From contig CAMCVH010000004.1 in the NCBI GenBank assembly GCA_945881875.1, forward strand, positions 1 through 64,000: a stretch of 64,000 bases of DNA, in the 5' to 3' direction. A model generated the notes under the pieces. The model was not told the origin of the DNA. It made no database searches and saw only the letters and a list, made by a program, of their open reading frames with translations. The DNA is from Polynucleobacter meluiroseus (GTDB lineage: Bacteria > Pseudomonadota > Gammaproteobacteria > Burkholderiales > Burkholderiaceae). The position numbers and the translations under genes are program-made. This document shows positions 32,130 to 40,079 of this stretch, piece after piece; position 1 is the stretch's first letter; each line of letters begins with the position of its first letter.

Positions 32130-32165
32130 ATCTACAATCACTCATCTATTTCTTAAAGGAACAAT

Positions 32166-33125
32166 ATGTCTAGCTTAATCTGCGGCTCAATCGCTTACGA
32201 CACCATCATGTCTTTTGAAGGCCGCTTCCAAGATCAAATCTTGGCGGATCAAATACATATCTTGAATGTGGCCTTCTTAGTTCCGAGCATGCGTCGAGAA
32301 TTCGGTGGTTGTGCTGGCAATATCGCCTATAACCATCGTTTGTTAGGTGGCGACCCTATCATTATGGCAACCGTAGGTGGCGACGCAGGCTCTTACTATG
32401 ATCAATTAGCTAAATATAAGATCACGGCTGATCATATTCGTGAAATCCCAGAAGCTTTTACAGCCCAAGCAATGATCACAACTGATCGCGATAACAACCA
32501 AATTACAGCTTTTCATCCAGGCGCTATGGGTGAATCACACCTGAATAAAGTAGCAGATGTACTTACTCATCGCCAGTCTAAGAATTTAAGCCAACCTAAG
32601 ATCGCGATCGTGGCACCCGATGGAAGACAAGGAATGGTGGAACATTGCCAGCAACTAGCTGACGTGCAAATTCCTTTTATCTTTGATCCAGGTCAAGGAC
32701 TACCCATGTTTGATGGCAAAGAACTATTAGCCTTTATTGAACAAGCGACATACGTGGCGGTTAACGACTATGAAGGCGAAATGTTGTCAAAACGCACCGG
32801 TTTGTCGTTACCGCAAATTTCTGATCGAGTTCAGGCACTCATTGTGACTAAAGGTGCCCAGGGAGCAGAAATACATACAAAAGGTCAAAAGTTTGACATC
32901 CCTGTTGTACCCGTCAGTAAAGCAATTGACCCAACTGGTTGTGGTGATGCTTTTAGAGGCGGCTTACTATTTGGTTTAGAGCAAGGTTTTGATTGGGAAA
33001 CAACTGGCCGACTCGCCAGCTTGATGGGATCAATCAAAATTGCAAGCCAAGGACCACAAAATCATGAGCCCAGCCAAGCTGAAATTCAAGCTCAATTTAA
33101 ACAAGCTTTCGCTTATAGCTATTAA
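32166..33125 (+). CDS. PfkB-family carbohydrate/nucleoside kinase (adenosine kinase-like)
   Basis: 319-residue ribokinase-fold kinase. N-terminal GSIAYDTIM and GGCAGNIAYNHRLLGGDPIIMATVGGDAG, and C-terminal anion-hole motif DPTGCGDAFRGGLLFGL, where the Asp in CGDAF is the catalytic base. The N-terminal FEGRF and FGGCAGNIAYN resemble bacterial adenosine-kinase-like members, but the substrate cannot be set from sequence. AAAGGA lies 5 nt before the start. A hairpin follows the stop. Confidence 0.9.
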   Translation: MSSLICGSIAYDTIMSFEGRFQDQILADQIHILNVAFLVPSMRREFGGCAGNIAYNHRLLGGDPIIMATVGGDAGSYYDQLAKYKITADHIREIPEAFTAQAMITTDRDNNQITAFHPGAMGESHLNKVADVLTHRQSKNLSQPKIAIVAPDGRQGMVEHCQQLADVQIPFIFDPGQGLPMFDGKELLAFIEQATYVAVNDYEGEMLSKRTGLSLPQISDRVQALIVTKGAQGAEIHTKGQKFDIPVVPVSKAIDPTGCGDAFRGGLLFGLEQGFDWETTGRLASLMGSIKIASQGPQNHEPSQAEIQAQFKQAFAYSY

Positions 33126-33131
33126 TTAGGC

Positions 33132-33154
33132 GAGCCTTTCCTGTGGGAAGGCTC
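33132..33154 (+). terminator. Hairpin after the PfkB-family kinase gene
   Basis: Arms 33132-33141 and 33145-33154 pair with one mismatch and a 3-nt loop. No T-run follows, so it is a weak or Rho-assisted stop for the kinase transcript. Confidence 0.5.
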
Positions 33155-33191
33155 CAAGAAACAGCAGCTCACCGAAAATACAGGAAAGAAA

Positions 33192-33225
33192 AAACCCGCT
33201 AAGGCAATTAAGCTTTAGCGGGTTT
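33192..33225 (-). terminator. Intrinsic terminator of the histone-like gene
   Basis: Arms 33192-33202 and 33215-33225 (AAACCCGCTAA and its complement), followed on the minus strand by a run of T (complement of A at 33189-33194). It lies about 30 nt after the stop codon reached by the frameshifted histone-like product, which supports the gene extending that far. Confidence 0.9.
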
Positions 33226-33256
33226 GATTCCTTTCAGGAATCAGTCCCTAATTAGA

Positions 33257-33534
33257 TTAAGGACGTGAACCCGTTGGGAAAGGCCAAGCAGCTGCTGGAT
33301 TTAACACTGTCTTTGCTGTTGAGGCAGAGGCAGCTTTAACAGCTGGCTTTTTTGCTGCTGGTTTTTTAGCAGCAGGCTTACTTACTTTTTTTTTACTACT
33401 TTTTTAGCAGCTTTTTTAGCAGCTTTTTTATCAGCAGGCTTCTTAGCAGCTACTTTTTTAGCAGCTGGTTTCTTTGCAGCTACTTTTTTAGCAGCTGGTT
33501 TCTTTGCAGCAGGTTTTTTCTTGGCGATTGCCAT
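33257..33534 (-). CDS. Histone H1-like Lys/Ala/Pro-rich DNA-binding protein, joined by a -1 frameshift
   Basis: Starts at ATG 33534 with AAGGAG 6 nt upstream. Frame 0 gives 50 residues of AAKK/PAAKK repeats and stops at TAA 33384-33382. Immediately before the stop is a nine-A run forming the slippery heptamer A-AAA-AAG in the correct phase (as in E. coli dnaX). A -1 shift there continues the same repeat (VSKPAAKKPAAKKPAVKAA) and ends with NPAAAWPFPTGSRP at TAA 33259-33257, 92 residues in all. A 7-bp hairpin (arms 33374-33368 and 33359-33353) lies 10 nt after the heptamer. Such proteins compact the nucleoid in Burkholderiales. Either recoding or slippage produces the long form, or one A was lost in the run (mutation or sequencing error). 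Confidence 0.85.
33379..33394 (-). promoter_or_regulatory. Candidate -1 recoding site (A-AAA-AAG) in the histone-like gene
   Basis: Nine A residues on the minus strand (33394-33386) followed by G (33385) and the frame-0 stop TAA (33384-33382). The codons read AAA-AAA-AAG, so the heptamer is in phase for simultaneous slippage of two lysyl-tRNAs. No upstream Shine-Dalgarno-like stimulator is visible; the downstream hairpin is the only candidate stimulator. Confidence 0.55.
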
Positions 33535-33662
33535 ATTAAACTCCTTCACGTGAGAGTGATTTACATAAATTACTGATTAAAGAAACCCGACCACACCAAC
33601 TTCGTGTGAGCGAGCCATTCATCGGCGCGCCACTCACTACACGTCGCACGCTAATGAATCTT

Positions 33663-33837
33663 GGAAAAAAAGCCGTGACCTCTGCAGGTGACGGCTTTTT
33701 AAATACGGATGAAGAAAGTTTAGAACTGTCAAAAGAAATAGATAACGACTCGCTCTGATTACTCAGAGTATTTAGTTTATGAACGCGTCGTTGGCTACTA
33801 CTAATCAACAGTTTTTTCTCCTATTACTTCTATAACT
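33663..33837 (-). ncRNA. Candidate leader RNA or small RNA between nrdB and the histone-like gene
   Basis: A promoter-like pair at 33844-33872 would start a minus-strand RNA near 33837. It would contain a 6-bp hairpin with a GUAA (GNRA-type) tetraloop (33753-33768) and end at the strong terminator 33665-33700, giving about 175 nt. The same stretch also holds an open frame starting at TTG with AGGAG upstream that reads through the terminator to a stop one base before the histone ATG, so a leader-peptide reading is possible. No known RNA family is recognised. Confidence 0.35.
33665..33700 (-). terminator. Intrinsic terminator between nrdB and the histone-like gene
   Basis: Stem AGCCGT-g-ACCT (33671-33681) pairs with AGGT-g-ACGGCT (33686-33696) around a CTGC loop with one internal mismatch. 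On the minus strand seven T follow (complement of 33671-33665); on the plus strand five. It may end nrdAB read-through, or terminate a short leader RNA started at 33844-33872. Confidence 0.85.
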
Positions 33838-33843
33838 TTCGTG

Positions 33844-33872
33844 ATAGTACAACTTAAGAGAAGCGTTGTCAT
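33844..33872 (-). promoter_or_regulatory. Promoter-like element downstream of nrdB
   Basis: On the minus strand ATGACA (33872-33867) and TACTAT (33849-33844) are 17 bp apart, five and four of six matches to the sigma-70 consensus. It lies just after the nrdB stop and points towards the histone-like gene. Confidence 0.5.
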
Positions 33873-33890
33873 TAAATATTTTAAAAAAAT

Positions 33891-35084
33891 TTACTCCCAA
33901 TTCAATGCACCACCAGTTTGATATTCAATTACGCGTGTCTCAAAGAAGTTTCTTTCCTTCTTCAAGTCAATCATTTCACTCATCCATGGGAACGGATTTT
34001 CTTCATTCGGGAACATTGCATCAAGACCAATTTGCATGCAACGACGATTACAAATGTAACGAAGATACCCCTTGAACATCGGCGCGTTCAAACCTAGAAC
34101 CCCTCTAGGCATGGTGTCTTCAGCGTAACGGTACTCAAGTTCAACAGCTTGTTCAAACAAACTACGCAACTCTTCTTTGAACTCAGGAGTCCACAATTGT
34201 GGGTTCTCAAGTTTGATCTGGTTGATCATGTCGATACCGAAGTTGCAGTGAAGTGACTCGTCACGCAAGATGTACTGATACTGCTCCGCAGCACCTGTCA
34301 TTTTATTTTGGCGACCCATCGCTAAAATTTGCGTAAAACCAACATAAAAAAACAGTCCTTCCATGATGCAAGCAAATACGATCAATGAGCGAAGTAGCTT
34401 CTGATCATTCTCTAAAGTGCCAGTTTTGAATGAAGGATCTGTTAATACGTCGATAAATGGAATCAAAAACTCATCTTTAGCGCGAATCGATGGTACTTCG
34501 TGATACGCGTTGAAGATTTCAGCCTGATTAAGACCTAAAGATTCAACAATATATTGATATGCGTGCGTATGGATCGCCTCTTCAAATGCTTGGCGCAATA
34601 AATACTGGCGGCATTCTGGGGCTGTAATCTGGCGATAAGTTCCTAAAACAATGTTGTTAGCTGCTAGAGAGTCAGCTGTTACAAAGAATCCAAGATTACG
34701 CATGATGATGCGACGCTCATCGTCGGTTAGTCCGTTAGGATCTTTCCAAAGGGCGATATCGCGAGTCATGTTGATCTCTTGTGGCATCCAGTGGTTTGCG
34801 CAACCTGCTAGATACTTTTCCCACGCCCATTTGTACTTAAATGGCACCAACTGATTGACGTCTGTTGAACCATTGATGATGCGTTTGTCAGCAGCATTAA
34901 CTCGACGAGCTACTGCAGCATCTTCAGGATTAATAGTCGCTGAAGGTGCTGATGCTGATGCCATTGGCATTGGCATTGGTCGATTTGGTAACAAGCTGCT
35001 GTCATTACTGACATTTGGCATAACTGCCGGTGCTGGTTTATTAATCGCTGTTGCTACAGGAGATTCTTCTTCCCAAGTTAACAT
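33891..35084 (-). CDS. nrdB: Ribonucleoside-diphosphate reductase, beta (radical) subunit, class Ia
   Basis: Holds the di-iron tyrosyl radical that starts ribonucleotide reduction. 397 residues with a Pro/Ala-rich N-terminal extension of ~75 residues before the core. Metal and radical residues are seen in [15 protein letters not shown], where Glu and His bind iron and the Tyr four residues after the His is at the radical position; a second ligand cluster is in [15 protein letters not shown]. Follows nrdA at 57 nt on the same strand. Confidence 0.97.
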   Translation of the reverse strand: MLTWEEESPVATAINKPAPAVMPNVSNDSSLLPNRPMPMPMASASAPSATINPEDAAVARRVNAADKRIINGSTDVNQLVPFKYKWAWEKYLAGCANHWMPQEINMTRDIALWKDPNGLTDDERRIIMRNLGFFVTADSLAANNIVLGTYRQITAPECRQYLLRQAFEEAIHTHAYQYIVESLGLNQAEIFNAYHEVPSIRAKDEFLIPFIDVLTDPSFKTGTLENDQKLLRSLIVFACIMEGLFFYVGFTQILAMGRQNKMTGAAEQYQYILRDESLHCNFGIDMINQIKLENPQLWTPEFKEELRSLFEQAVELEYRYAEDTMPRGVLGLNAPMFKGYLRYICNRRCMQIGLDAMFPNEENPFPWMSEMIDLKKERNFFETRVIEYQTGGALNWE

Positions 35085-35141
35085 ATTGTGATCTCCATAT
35101 TCTTTGTCATGTTGCTTTTAATTAATAAGTAATTTTACGTG

Positions 35142-38090
35142 TTATTGGCAAGCTTCGCATTCATCAAAGCCTGCATCACCTGGACGCATCGTACAAGCAG
35201 GACCATCAGCTTCTGCAGCTTCTGCCGCTGCCGCAGCTAAGGTTGGATCTCCGTTTGAAACTGAATTCAAAGAACCATTTTTCACTGTTGATTTCTCAAC
35301 GTGAGTTGCTGAGATAGTACGCAAGTAGTACGTTGTTTTTAATCCACGTAACCAAGCCAATTTATATGTATCGTCCAATTTCTTACCTGAAGCACCAGCC
35401 ATGTAAATATTGAGTGACTGTGCTTGATCGATCCACTTTTGACGACGTGAAGCAGCTTCTACCAACCAAAGAGGCTCAACTTCAAATGCTGTTGCATACA
35501 AAGCACGTAAATCTTGCGGAATACGATCAATTTTTGATAATGAACCGTCAAAATACTTCAAATCAGCAATCATGACTTCATCCCAAAGGCCACGAGCTTT
35601 TAAATCACGTACCAAGTAGTCGTTTACCACTGTGAACTCACCTGAAAGGTTAGATTTCACAAAAAGGTTCTGATAAGTTGGTTCGATACAAGCTGAAACA
35701 CCAATGATGTTTGAAATTGTTGCTGTTGGAGCGATCGCCACACAGTTTGAATTACGCATACCAAACTGCTTGATTCGATTACGAACAGGCGTCCAATCCA
35801 TTTTGGATGACATATCTACTTCAACATAGCCACCACGCTCTTGCGCCAACAACTGCACTGAGTCTTGTGGCAGGATGCCTCGATCCCATAATGAACCTTG
35901 GTAACTCTGATAAGTGCCGCGCTCTTCCGCCAACTCTGTAGATGCGAGGTAAGCGAAGTAGCAAACTGCTTCCATAGCTTCATCTGCAAACTGAACGGCT
36001 GCATCGCTTGCGTATGGAATACGCAACATGTGCAAACAATCCTGGAATCCCATAATGCCCAATCCTACTGGACGATGTTTCATATTTGAATTACGCGCCT
36101 TAGCAACAGCGTAATAGTTAATATCAATCACGTTATCCAACATACGCATGGCTGTGCGGATAGTTTTTTGTAGTTTTTCATGATCAAGCACTAACTGACC
36201 ATTGGCATCGGTCTTCATATGAACAGTTAAGTTCACTGAACCCAAGTTACAAACAGCAATCTCCGAATCATTTGTGTTCAAAGTGATTTCTGTACACAAG
36301 TTTGATGAGTGAACAACACCAACGTGCTGCTGTGGGCTACGAATATTGCATGGATCCTTGAAGGTAATCCATGGGTGGCCTGTTTCAAACAACATACCAA
36401 GCATCTTGCGCCACATATCTAAGGCATTGACCTTTTTAAATGGCTTTAGTTCACCATTCGCTGCTTTTTGTTCATAAGCAACATATGCCTTTTCAAACTC
36501 AATACCAAATTTATCATGCAAGTCTGGACAGGTAGACGGTGTAAATAGAGTCCACTCACCACCCTCCATCACTCGCTTCATGAATAGGTCAGGAATCCAG
36601 TTGGCTGTATTCATATCATGCGTACGACGGCGATCGTCACCTGTGTTCTTACGCAACTCTAAGAATTCCTCTGCATCTAGGTGCCATGTCTCTAAATAAG
36701 CACAAACAGCTCCCTTACGCTTACCACCTTGGTTCACTGCTACAGCTGTGTCATTCACTACTTTTAGGAACGGCACAACACCTTGAGATTTTCCGTTAGT
36801 GCCTTTAATGTGACTACCCAAAGCACGCACGTTTGTCCAGTCGTTACCCAAGCCACCTGCAAACTTAGATAACAAGGCGTTTTCTTTCAAACCTTCATAG
36901 ATACCATCTAAATCATCTGGAATTGTTGTGAGGTAGCAGCTTGATAACTGTGAACGCAATGTTGCAGAGTTAAACAATGTCGGCGTGCTTGACATGAAAT
37001 CAAATGATGAAAGAATTTCATAGAACTCGATAGCACGGTCTTCACGATTGACTTCATTTAAAGCCAAGCCCATCGCTACGCGCATAAAGAATGCCTGAGG
37101 CATTTCAATACGGTGATCTTCAATGTGCAAGAAATAGCGGTCATACAAAGTTTGTAGACCTAAATAATTGAACTGTAAATCGCGATCAGCTTTTAATGCG
37201 GCGCCCAACTTAACCAAATCGAATGTTAATAATTTTTGGTCCAATAGTTCAGCATCAACACCTTGCTTGATGTACTGAGGGAAATAAGTGATGTACTCTG
37301 CTGCCATGGCACCTTGAGGAACTTCACGACCCAAAATTTCTTTACGAATGGTGTGCATCAGAATACGTGCAGTTACTTGGCTGTATGCAGGATCTTTTTC
37401 GATCCATGTGCGTGAAGCCAAAATAGCTGAATCGTAAACCTGTGCCATTGGCACGCCTTCGTACAAATTTTTAATAGTTTCTTGAATAATTGGCTGTGCA
37501 TTGACAGCATTGCCCAAACCTTCACAAGCTGCCTGCATAACCATCTGTAAGGCAGCCATATCCAATGGCTTCATGACGCCGTTGTCACTAACATTGATTC
37601 CCGGGTGATCGATGGCAGGCAATGCTGGTGCTGCTGCAACCTGAGCTGCGCGCTCTTGATTACGTTTTTCACGGTAAAGAACATATGCACGGGCAACGTT
37701 ATGTTCGCCACTGCGCATTAAAGCCAATTCAACTTGATCTTGGATATCTTCAATATGGAAAGTTCCGCCATTTGGACGGCTACGCAACAACGCGCGAACA
37801 ACTATTTGAGTTAACTGCTCAACTTGCTCTCTTACTCGAGCTGACGCTGCGCCCTGTCCACCGTTAACAGCTAAAAAAGCTTTAGTAACAGCGATAGCAA
37901 TTTTTGATGGCTCAAATGAGACAACCGAGCCATTACGGCGAATAATTTTGTAATCCGTTAATTGAGTAGCTTGAGTGCCACCCACGCCACCAGCAATAAA
38001 TGCCTCTGATGGGTTTTGATTTACTTGACCAGGTTGGCCTGCAAATGGATTGATTGTTTCTCCAGTTGCCTGCGGATCTGCGTAGGTCAT
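35142..38090 (-). CDS. nrdA: Ribonucleoside-diphosphate reductase, alpha (catalytic) subunit, class Ia
   Basis: Converts ribonucleoside diphosphates to deoxy forms. 982 residues: N-terminal ATP-cone (YKIIRRNGSVVSFEPSKIAIAVTKAF, from about residue 47), which usually mediates dATP inhibition; catalytic Cys residues in RSQLSSCYLTT and SSNLCTEITLN; the GLGIMGFQDCLHML and PTATISNIIGVSACIEP motifs; and the C-terminal redox pair in DECEACQ. Expression is probably controlled by NrdR, given the paired boxes upstream. Confidence 0.98.
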   Translation of the reverse strand: MTYADPQATGETINPFAGQPGQVNQNPSEAFIAGGVGGTQATQLTDYKIIRRNGSVVSFEPSKIAIAVTKAFLAVNGGQGAASARVREQVEQLTQIVVRALLRSRPNGGTFHIEDIQDQVELALMRSGEHNVARAYVLYREKRNQERAAQVAAAPALPAIDHPGINVSDNGVMKPLDMAALQMVMQAACEGLGNAVNAQPIIQETIKNLYEGVPMAQVYDSAILASRTWIEKDPAYSQVTARILMHTIRKEILGREVPQGAMAAEYITYFPQYIKQGVDAELLDQKLLTFDLVKLGAALKADRDLQFNYLGLQTLYDRYFLHIEDHRIEMPQAFFMRVAMGLALNEVNREDRAIEFYEILSSFDFMSSTPTLFNSATLRSQLSSCYLTTIPDDLDGIYEGLKENALLSKFAGGLGNDWTNVRALGSHIKGTNGKSQGVVPFLKVVNDTAVAVNQGGKRKGAVCAYLETWHLDAEEFLELRKNTGDDRRRTHDMNTANWIPDLFMKRVMEGGEWTLFTPSTCPDLHDKFGIEFEKAYVAYEQKAANGELKPFKKVNALDMWRKMLGMLFETGHPWITFKDPCNIRSPQQHVGVVHSSNLCTEITLNTNDSEIAVCNLGSVNLTVHMKTDANGQLVLDHEKLQKTIRTAMRMLDNVIDINYYAVAKARNSNMKHRPVGLGIMGFQDCLHMLRIPYASDAAVQFADEAMEAVCYFAYLASTELAEERGTYQSYQGSLWDRGILPQDSVQLLAQERGGYVEVDMSSKMDWTPVRNRIKQFGMRNSNCVAIAPTATISNIIGVSACIEPTYQNLFVKSNLSGEFTVVNDYLVRDLKARGLWDEVMIADLKYFDGSLSKIDRIPQDLRALYATAFEVEPLWLVEAASRRQKWIDQAQSLNIYMAGASGKKLDDTYKLAWLRGLKTTYYLRTISATHVEKSTVKNGSLNSVSNGDPTLAAAAAEAAEADGPACTMRPGDAGFDECEACQ

Positions 38091-38175
38091 AAGACTCCCA
38101 TCTCTTCTATATGTATATATTTATTAATTAAAACAAACGATTCTGTTATTTCTCAAGAGCAATTCACTGCCAAGA

Positions 38176-38191
38176 ACACTACATTTAGTGT
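38176..38191 (-). promoter_or_regulatory. NrdR box 1 upstream of nrdA
   Basis: ACACTACATTTAGTGT matches the palindromic NrdR consensus (ACACTATATATAGTGT-like) at 14 of 16 positions when read on the minus strand. It lies 86-101 nt before the nrdA start. A second box lies exactly 32 bp away centre to centre, the spacing typical of functional NrdR pairs. Confidence 0.85.
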
Positions 38192-38207
38192 TTAACTTGC
38201 AAGAAGA

Positions 38208-38223
38208 TTACTAAGTATAGGGT
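38208..38223 (-). promoter_or_regulatory. NrdR box 2 upstream of nrdA, overlapping a -10-like element
   Basis: The minus-strand sequence ACCCTATACTTAGTAA matches the NrdR consensus at about 11 of 16 positions. It contains TATACT, which could be the nrdA -10 element with a weak -35 (TTATGA) 17 bp upstream, so binding here would block the promoter. The rest of the 299-nt gap 38091-38389 shows only AT-rich sequence. Confidence 0.7.
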
Positions 38224-38389
38224 ATTTAACAAGTTTTCATAATCATTTTTTGAAAAGAAATACTTATCGCAATCCCTAATATGAAAGGTAAATGACGGAT
38301 AGTTGCGTTAATTTAGGGTGCAAAATAGAATGTATGCGTAAGTTTGTGAGTGCTTACAAACCTAATGCGGTCTAGCTACCAAATTAAAT

Positions 38390-39205
38390 TTAAGATCTTT
38401 TGTCTGAACCGTATGGAAGTTGGCGTGCCGGAATGCCCGCTGATTGTGCAAAATGATTCCAATCAAAATGAATGCCGGGATCTTTTTTTCTGCCAGGAGC
38501 TACATCACTGTGTCCTGCATAAGCAGCAATTGGATACTTTTTCTTTAAAACATTGACCAATTCTTTTAATGCTCCATATTGAGCTGGTTGGAATGGTAAA
38601 TCTTCTGTGCCTTCTAACTCAATACCAATCGAAAAGTCATTACAGCGCTCACGCCCAAAAAATTCAGAGGCGCCCGCATGCCACGCACGATTCAACGTAG
38701 AAACAAACTGTTGTACTTGCCCATCTCTTTTGATTAAGAAATGGCTAGATACCTGATGGTCTGATATTTCCTGAAAATAAGGATGTGCATTTTGATCTAA
38801 TTTATTTTGAAAAAAATCAGCAATGTAATTATTTCCAAACTGTCCTGGTGGCAGACTGATGTGGTGAATCAATACCAACTCAATTGGTGTTCCAGATGGT
38901 CGCTCATCATAATTAGGGGACTTCAACCAATCGGCACCACCCCACCAACCTTTGGGATCGATGGCATTCCGATGCTCAAGAGAACAATAAGCACCGACAC
39001 CCTCATTAGCCGGAAATCTCAGTCCACAGCAAGGACACTGCTTCATTTCTTGAGGGTTTGATTTCTTTTCTTTTATGTCGTTTGGCTTACTTGTTTTAGA
39101 TTGCTTGGGAGTCTTGGTGCTTGAGCGGCCATTTTGCTCAATTTGAGCATAACGCCACCAAATGATCAGCCCTATCAAAATGAGTGTGAAAAGAAGCCAT
39201 TTCAT
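38390..39205 (-). CDS. ampD: PP0621-AmpD fusion: membrane-anchored zinc-ribbon module plus 1,6-anhydro-MurNAc-L-alanine amidase
   Basis: AmpD cleaves the stem peptide from anhydro-muropeptides in wall recycling and so influences beta-lactamase induction where ampR exists. Here the AmpD domain (about residues 87-271) is intact: zinc ligands by alignment to E. coli are His114, His232 and Asp242, in the contexts VLIHHISLPPGQFG and HSDVAPGRKKDPG. In front is a membrane helix (3-17), a polar linker and a zinc-ribbon-like C57-C60-C74-H78 cluster, which matches the small PP0621-family protein encoded as a separate gene next to ampD in many Burkholderiales. Normal AmpD is cytosolic and ~190 residues; this one is 271. 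Its ATG overlaps the stop of the CcsA-like gene by 4 nt. Confidence 0.9.
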   Translation of the reverse strand: MKWLLFTLILIGLIIWWRYAQIEQNGRSSTKTPKQSKTSKPNDIKEKKSNPQEMKQCPCCGLRFPANEGVGAYCSLEHRNAIDPKGWWGGADWLKSPNYDERPSGTPIELVLIHHISLPPGQFGNNYIADFFQNKLDQNAHPYFQEISDHQVSSHFLIKRDGQVQQFVSTLNRAWHAGASEFFGRERCNDFSIGIELEGTEDLPFQPAQYGALKELVNVLKKKYPIAAYAGHSDVAPGRKKDPGIHFDWNHFAQSAGIPARQLPYGSDKRS

Positions 39206-40059
39206 CGTTGTAACAACACTTCTAATACAAATCGACTACCCACGTAAGCCAATAAGAGAACTCCAAATGATCCGAGAACCCAACGAATGGCTGTTAAACC
39301 TCGTAATCCACTTCTCCAACGAGCAACTAATAAACCGGCAAACATGACCCAAGACAAGATCCCAAAAAAAGTTTTGTGATCCCAAAAAAGCGCACGCCCA
39401 AACAGAGTCTGACTAAAAAATAAACCTGAGAAAACTGTCAAAGTTAAAAGGGCAAAACCAACTTTGATAATTCTGAAAAGGATGTGTTCCATGGTCATCA
39501 ACGGCGGTAAACGCTGACCCCATTTTGCAAAAAAACTATTAGCCTTATCGTGAGTTGGCCTATGTAAATGATGATCTTGCCAATGCATCAAAATAGCGTG
39601 CAATGCCGCCAAGCTTAATAAGCCATAAGCAATATTAGCCACAATAAAATGTGATCTGAACCAAGGATCATCAATAGCGCGGGCAGAAAGAACATGCCCA
39701 GGGAAAATAACAGGCAACAGACTACAGATACCCGCCGCAAATAAAACAATAGCTCGGATACCTCGGGTTGGCATATACCAACTCTCAAACCAAAAAAAAG
39801 TAACTCCAATCCAAGACATCATTGAGAGAGCTTGGGCAAAACCAAAGATAAAACCTTCTGGCGTAAAAATAGATTCGTGCAATATCAAGCCATGCAGCAA
39901 AAGCAAAGGTAATAAAAGCCATTGCGACTCTGGCGAAACCTGGGGAGAGTCCTGATTCTGCTGAGAATTCAGAACATAAGTTCTAATTTCTCGCCAAAAA
40001 AACAAGAAATATAAAGCACTGGGTATCCATGCGAGGCTAGGGTGACCTAAAATATTCAT
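39202..40059 (-). CDS. CcsA/YpjD-like cytochrome c assembly family membrane protein
   Basis: 285 residues with about eight membrane helices. WIGVTFFWFESWY, SHFIVANIAYGLLSLAALHAILMHW and WDHKTFFGILSWVMFAGLL carry the Trp and His residues typical of the CcsA/CcmC haem-handling superfamily. The gene divergent from ffh in this way matches E. coli ypjD, whose role is not settled. Overlaps ampD by 4 nt. Confidence 0.88.
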   Translation of the reverse strand: MNILGHPSLAWIPSALYFLFFWREIRTYVLNSQQNQDSPQVSPESQWLLLPLLLLHGLILHESIFTPEGFIFGFAQALSMMSWIGVTFFWFESWYMPTRGIRAIVLFAAGICSLLPVIFPGHVLSARAIDDPWFRSHFIVANIAYGLLSLAALHAILMHWQDHHLHRPTHDKANSFFAKWGQRLPPLMTMEHILFRIIKVGFALLTLTVFSGLFFSQTLFGRALFWDHKTFFGILSWVMFAGLLVARWRSGLRGLTAIRWVLGSFGVLLLAYVGSRFVLEVLLQR

Positions 40060-40062
40060 ATG

Positions 40063-40068
40063 TATAGT
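40063..40068 (+). promoter_or_regulatory. Probable -10 element of ffh with a very short leader
   Basis: TATAGT ends 11 nt before the ffh ATG, implying a leader of only a few nucleotides and no Shine-Dalgarno sequence. The -35 is weak (GGTGAC near 40041-40046). Confidence 0.4.
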
Positions 40069-40079
40069 TTAATGCTCAT

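Noticed and set aside
33300-33534. Repeated GCAGC/TTTTTAGC blocks that look like a tandem DNA repeat or CRISPR-like array
   Set aside because: They are the codons of the AAKK/PAAKK repeats of the histone-like protein; spacing follows codons and there are no unique spacers.
33538-33808. A 90-residue minus-strand open frame between nrdB and the histone-like gene
   Set aside because: It starts at TTG, has Ser-rich unremarkable composition, and runs straight through a strong intrinsic terminator. I kept it only as a possible leader peptide, not as a gene.
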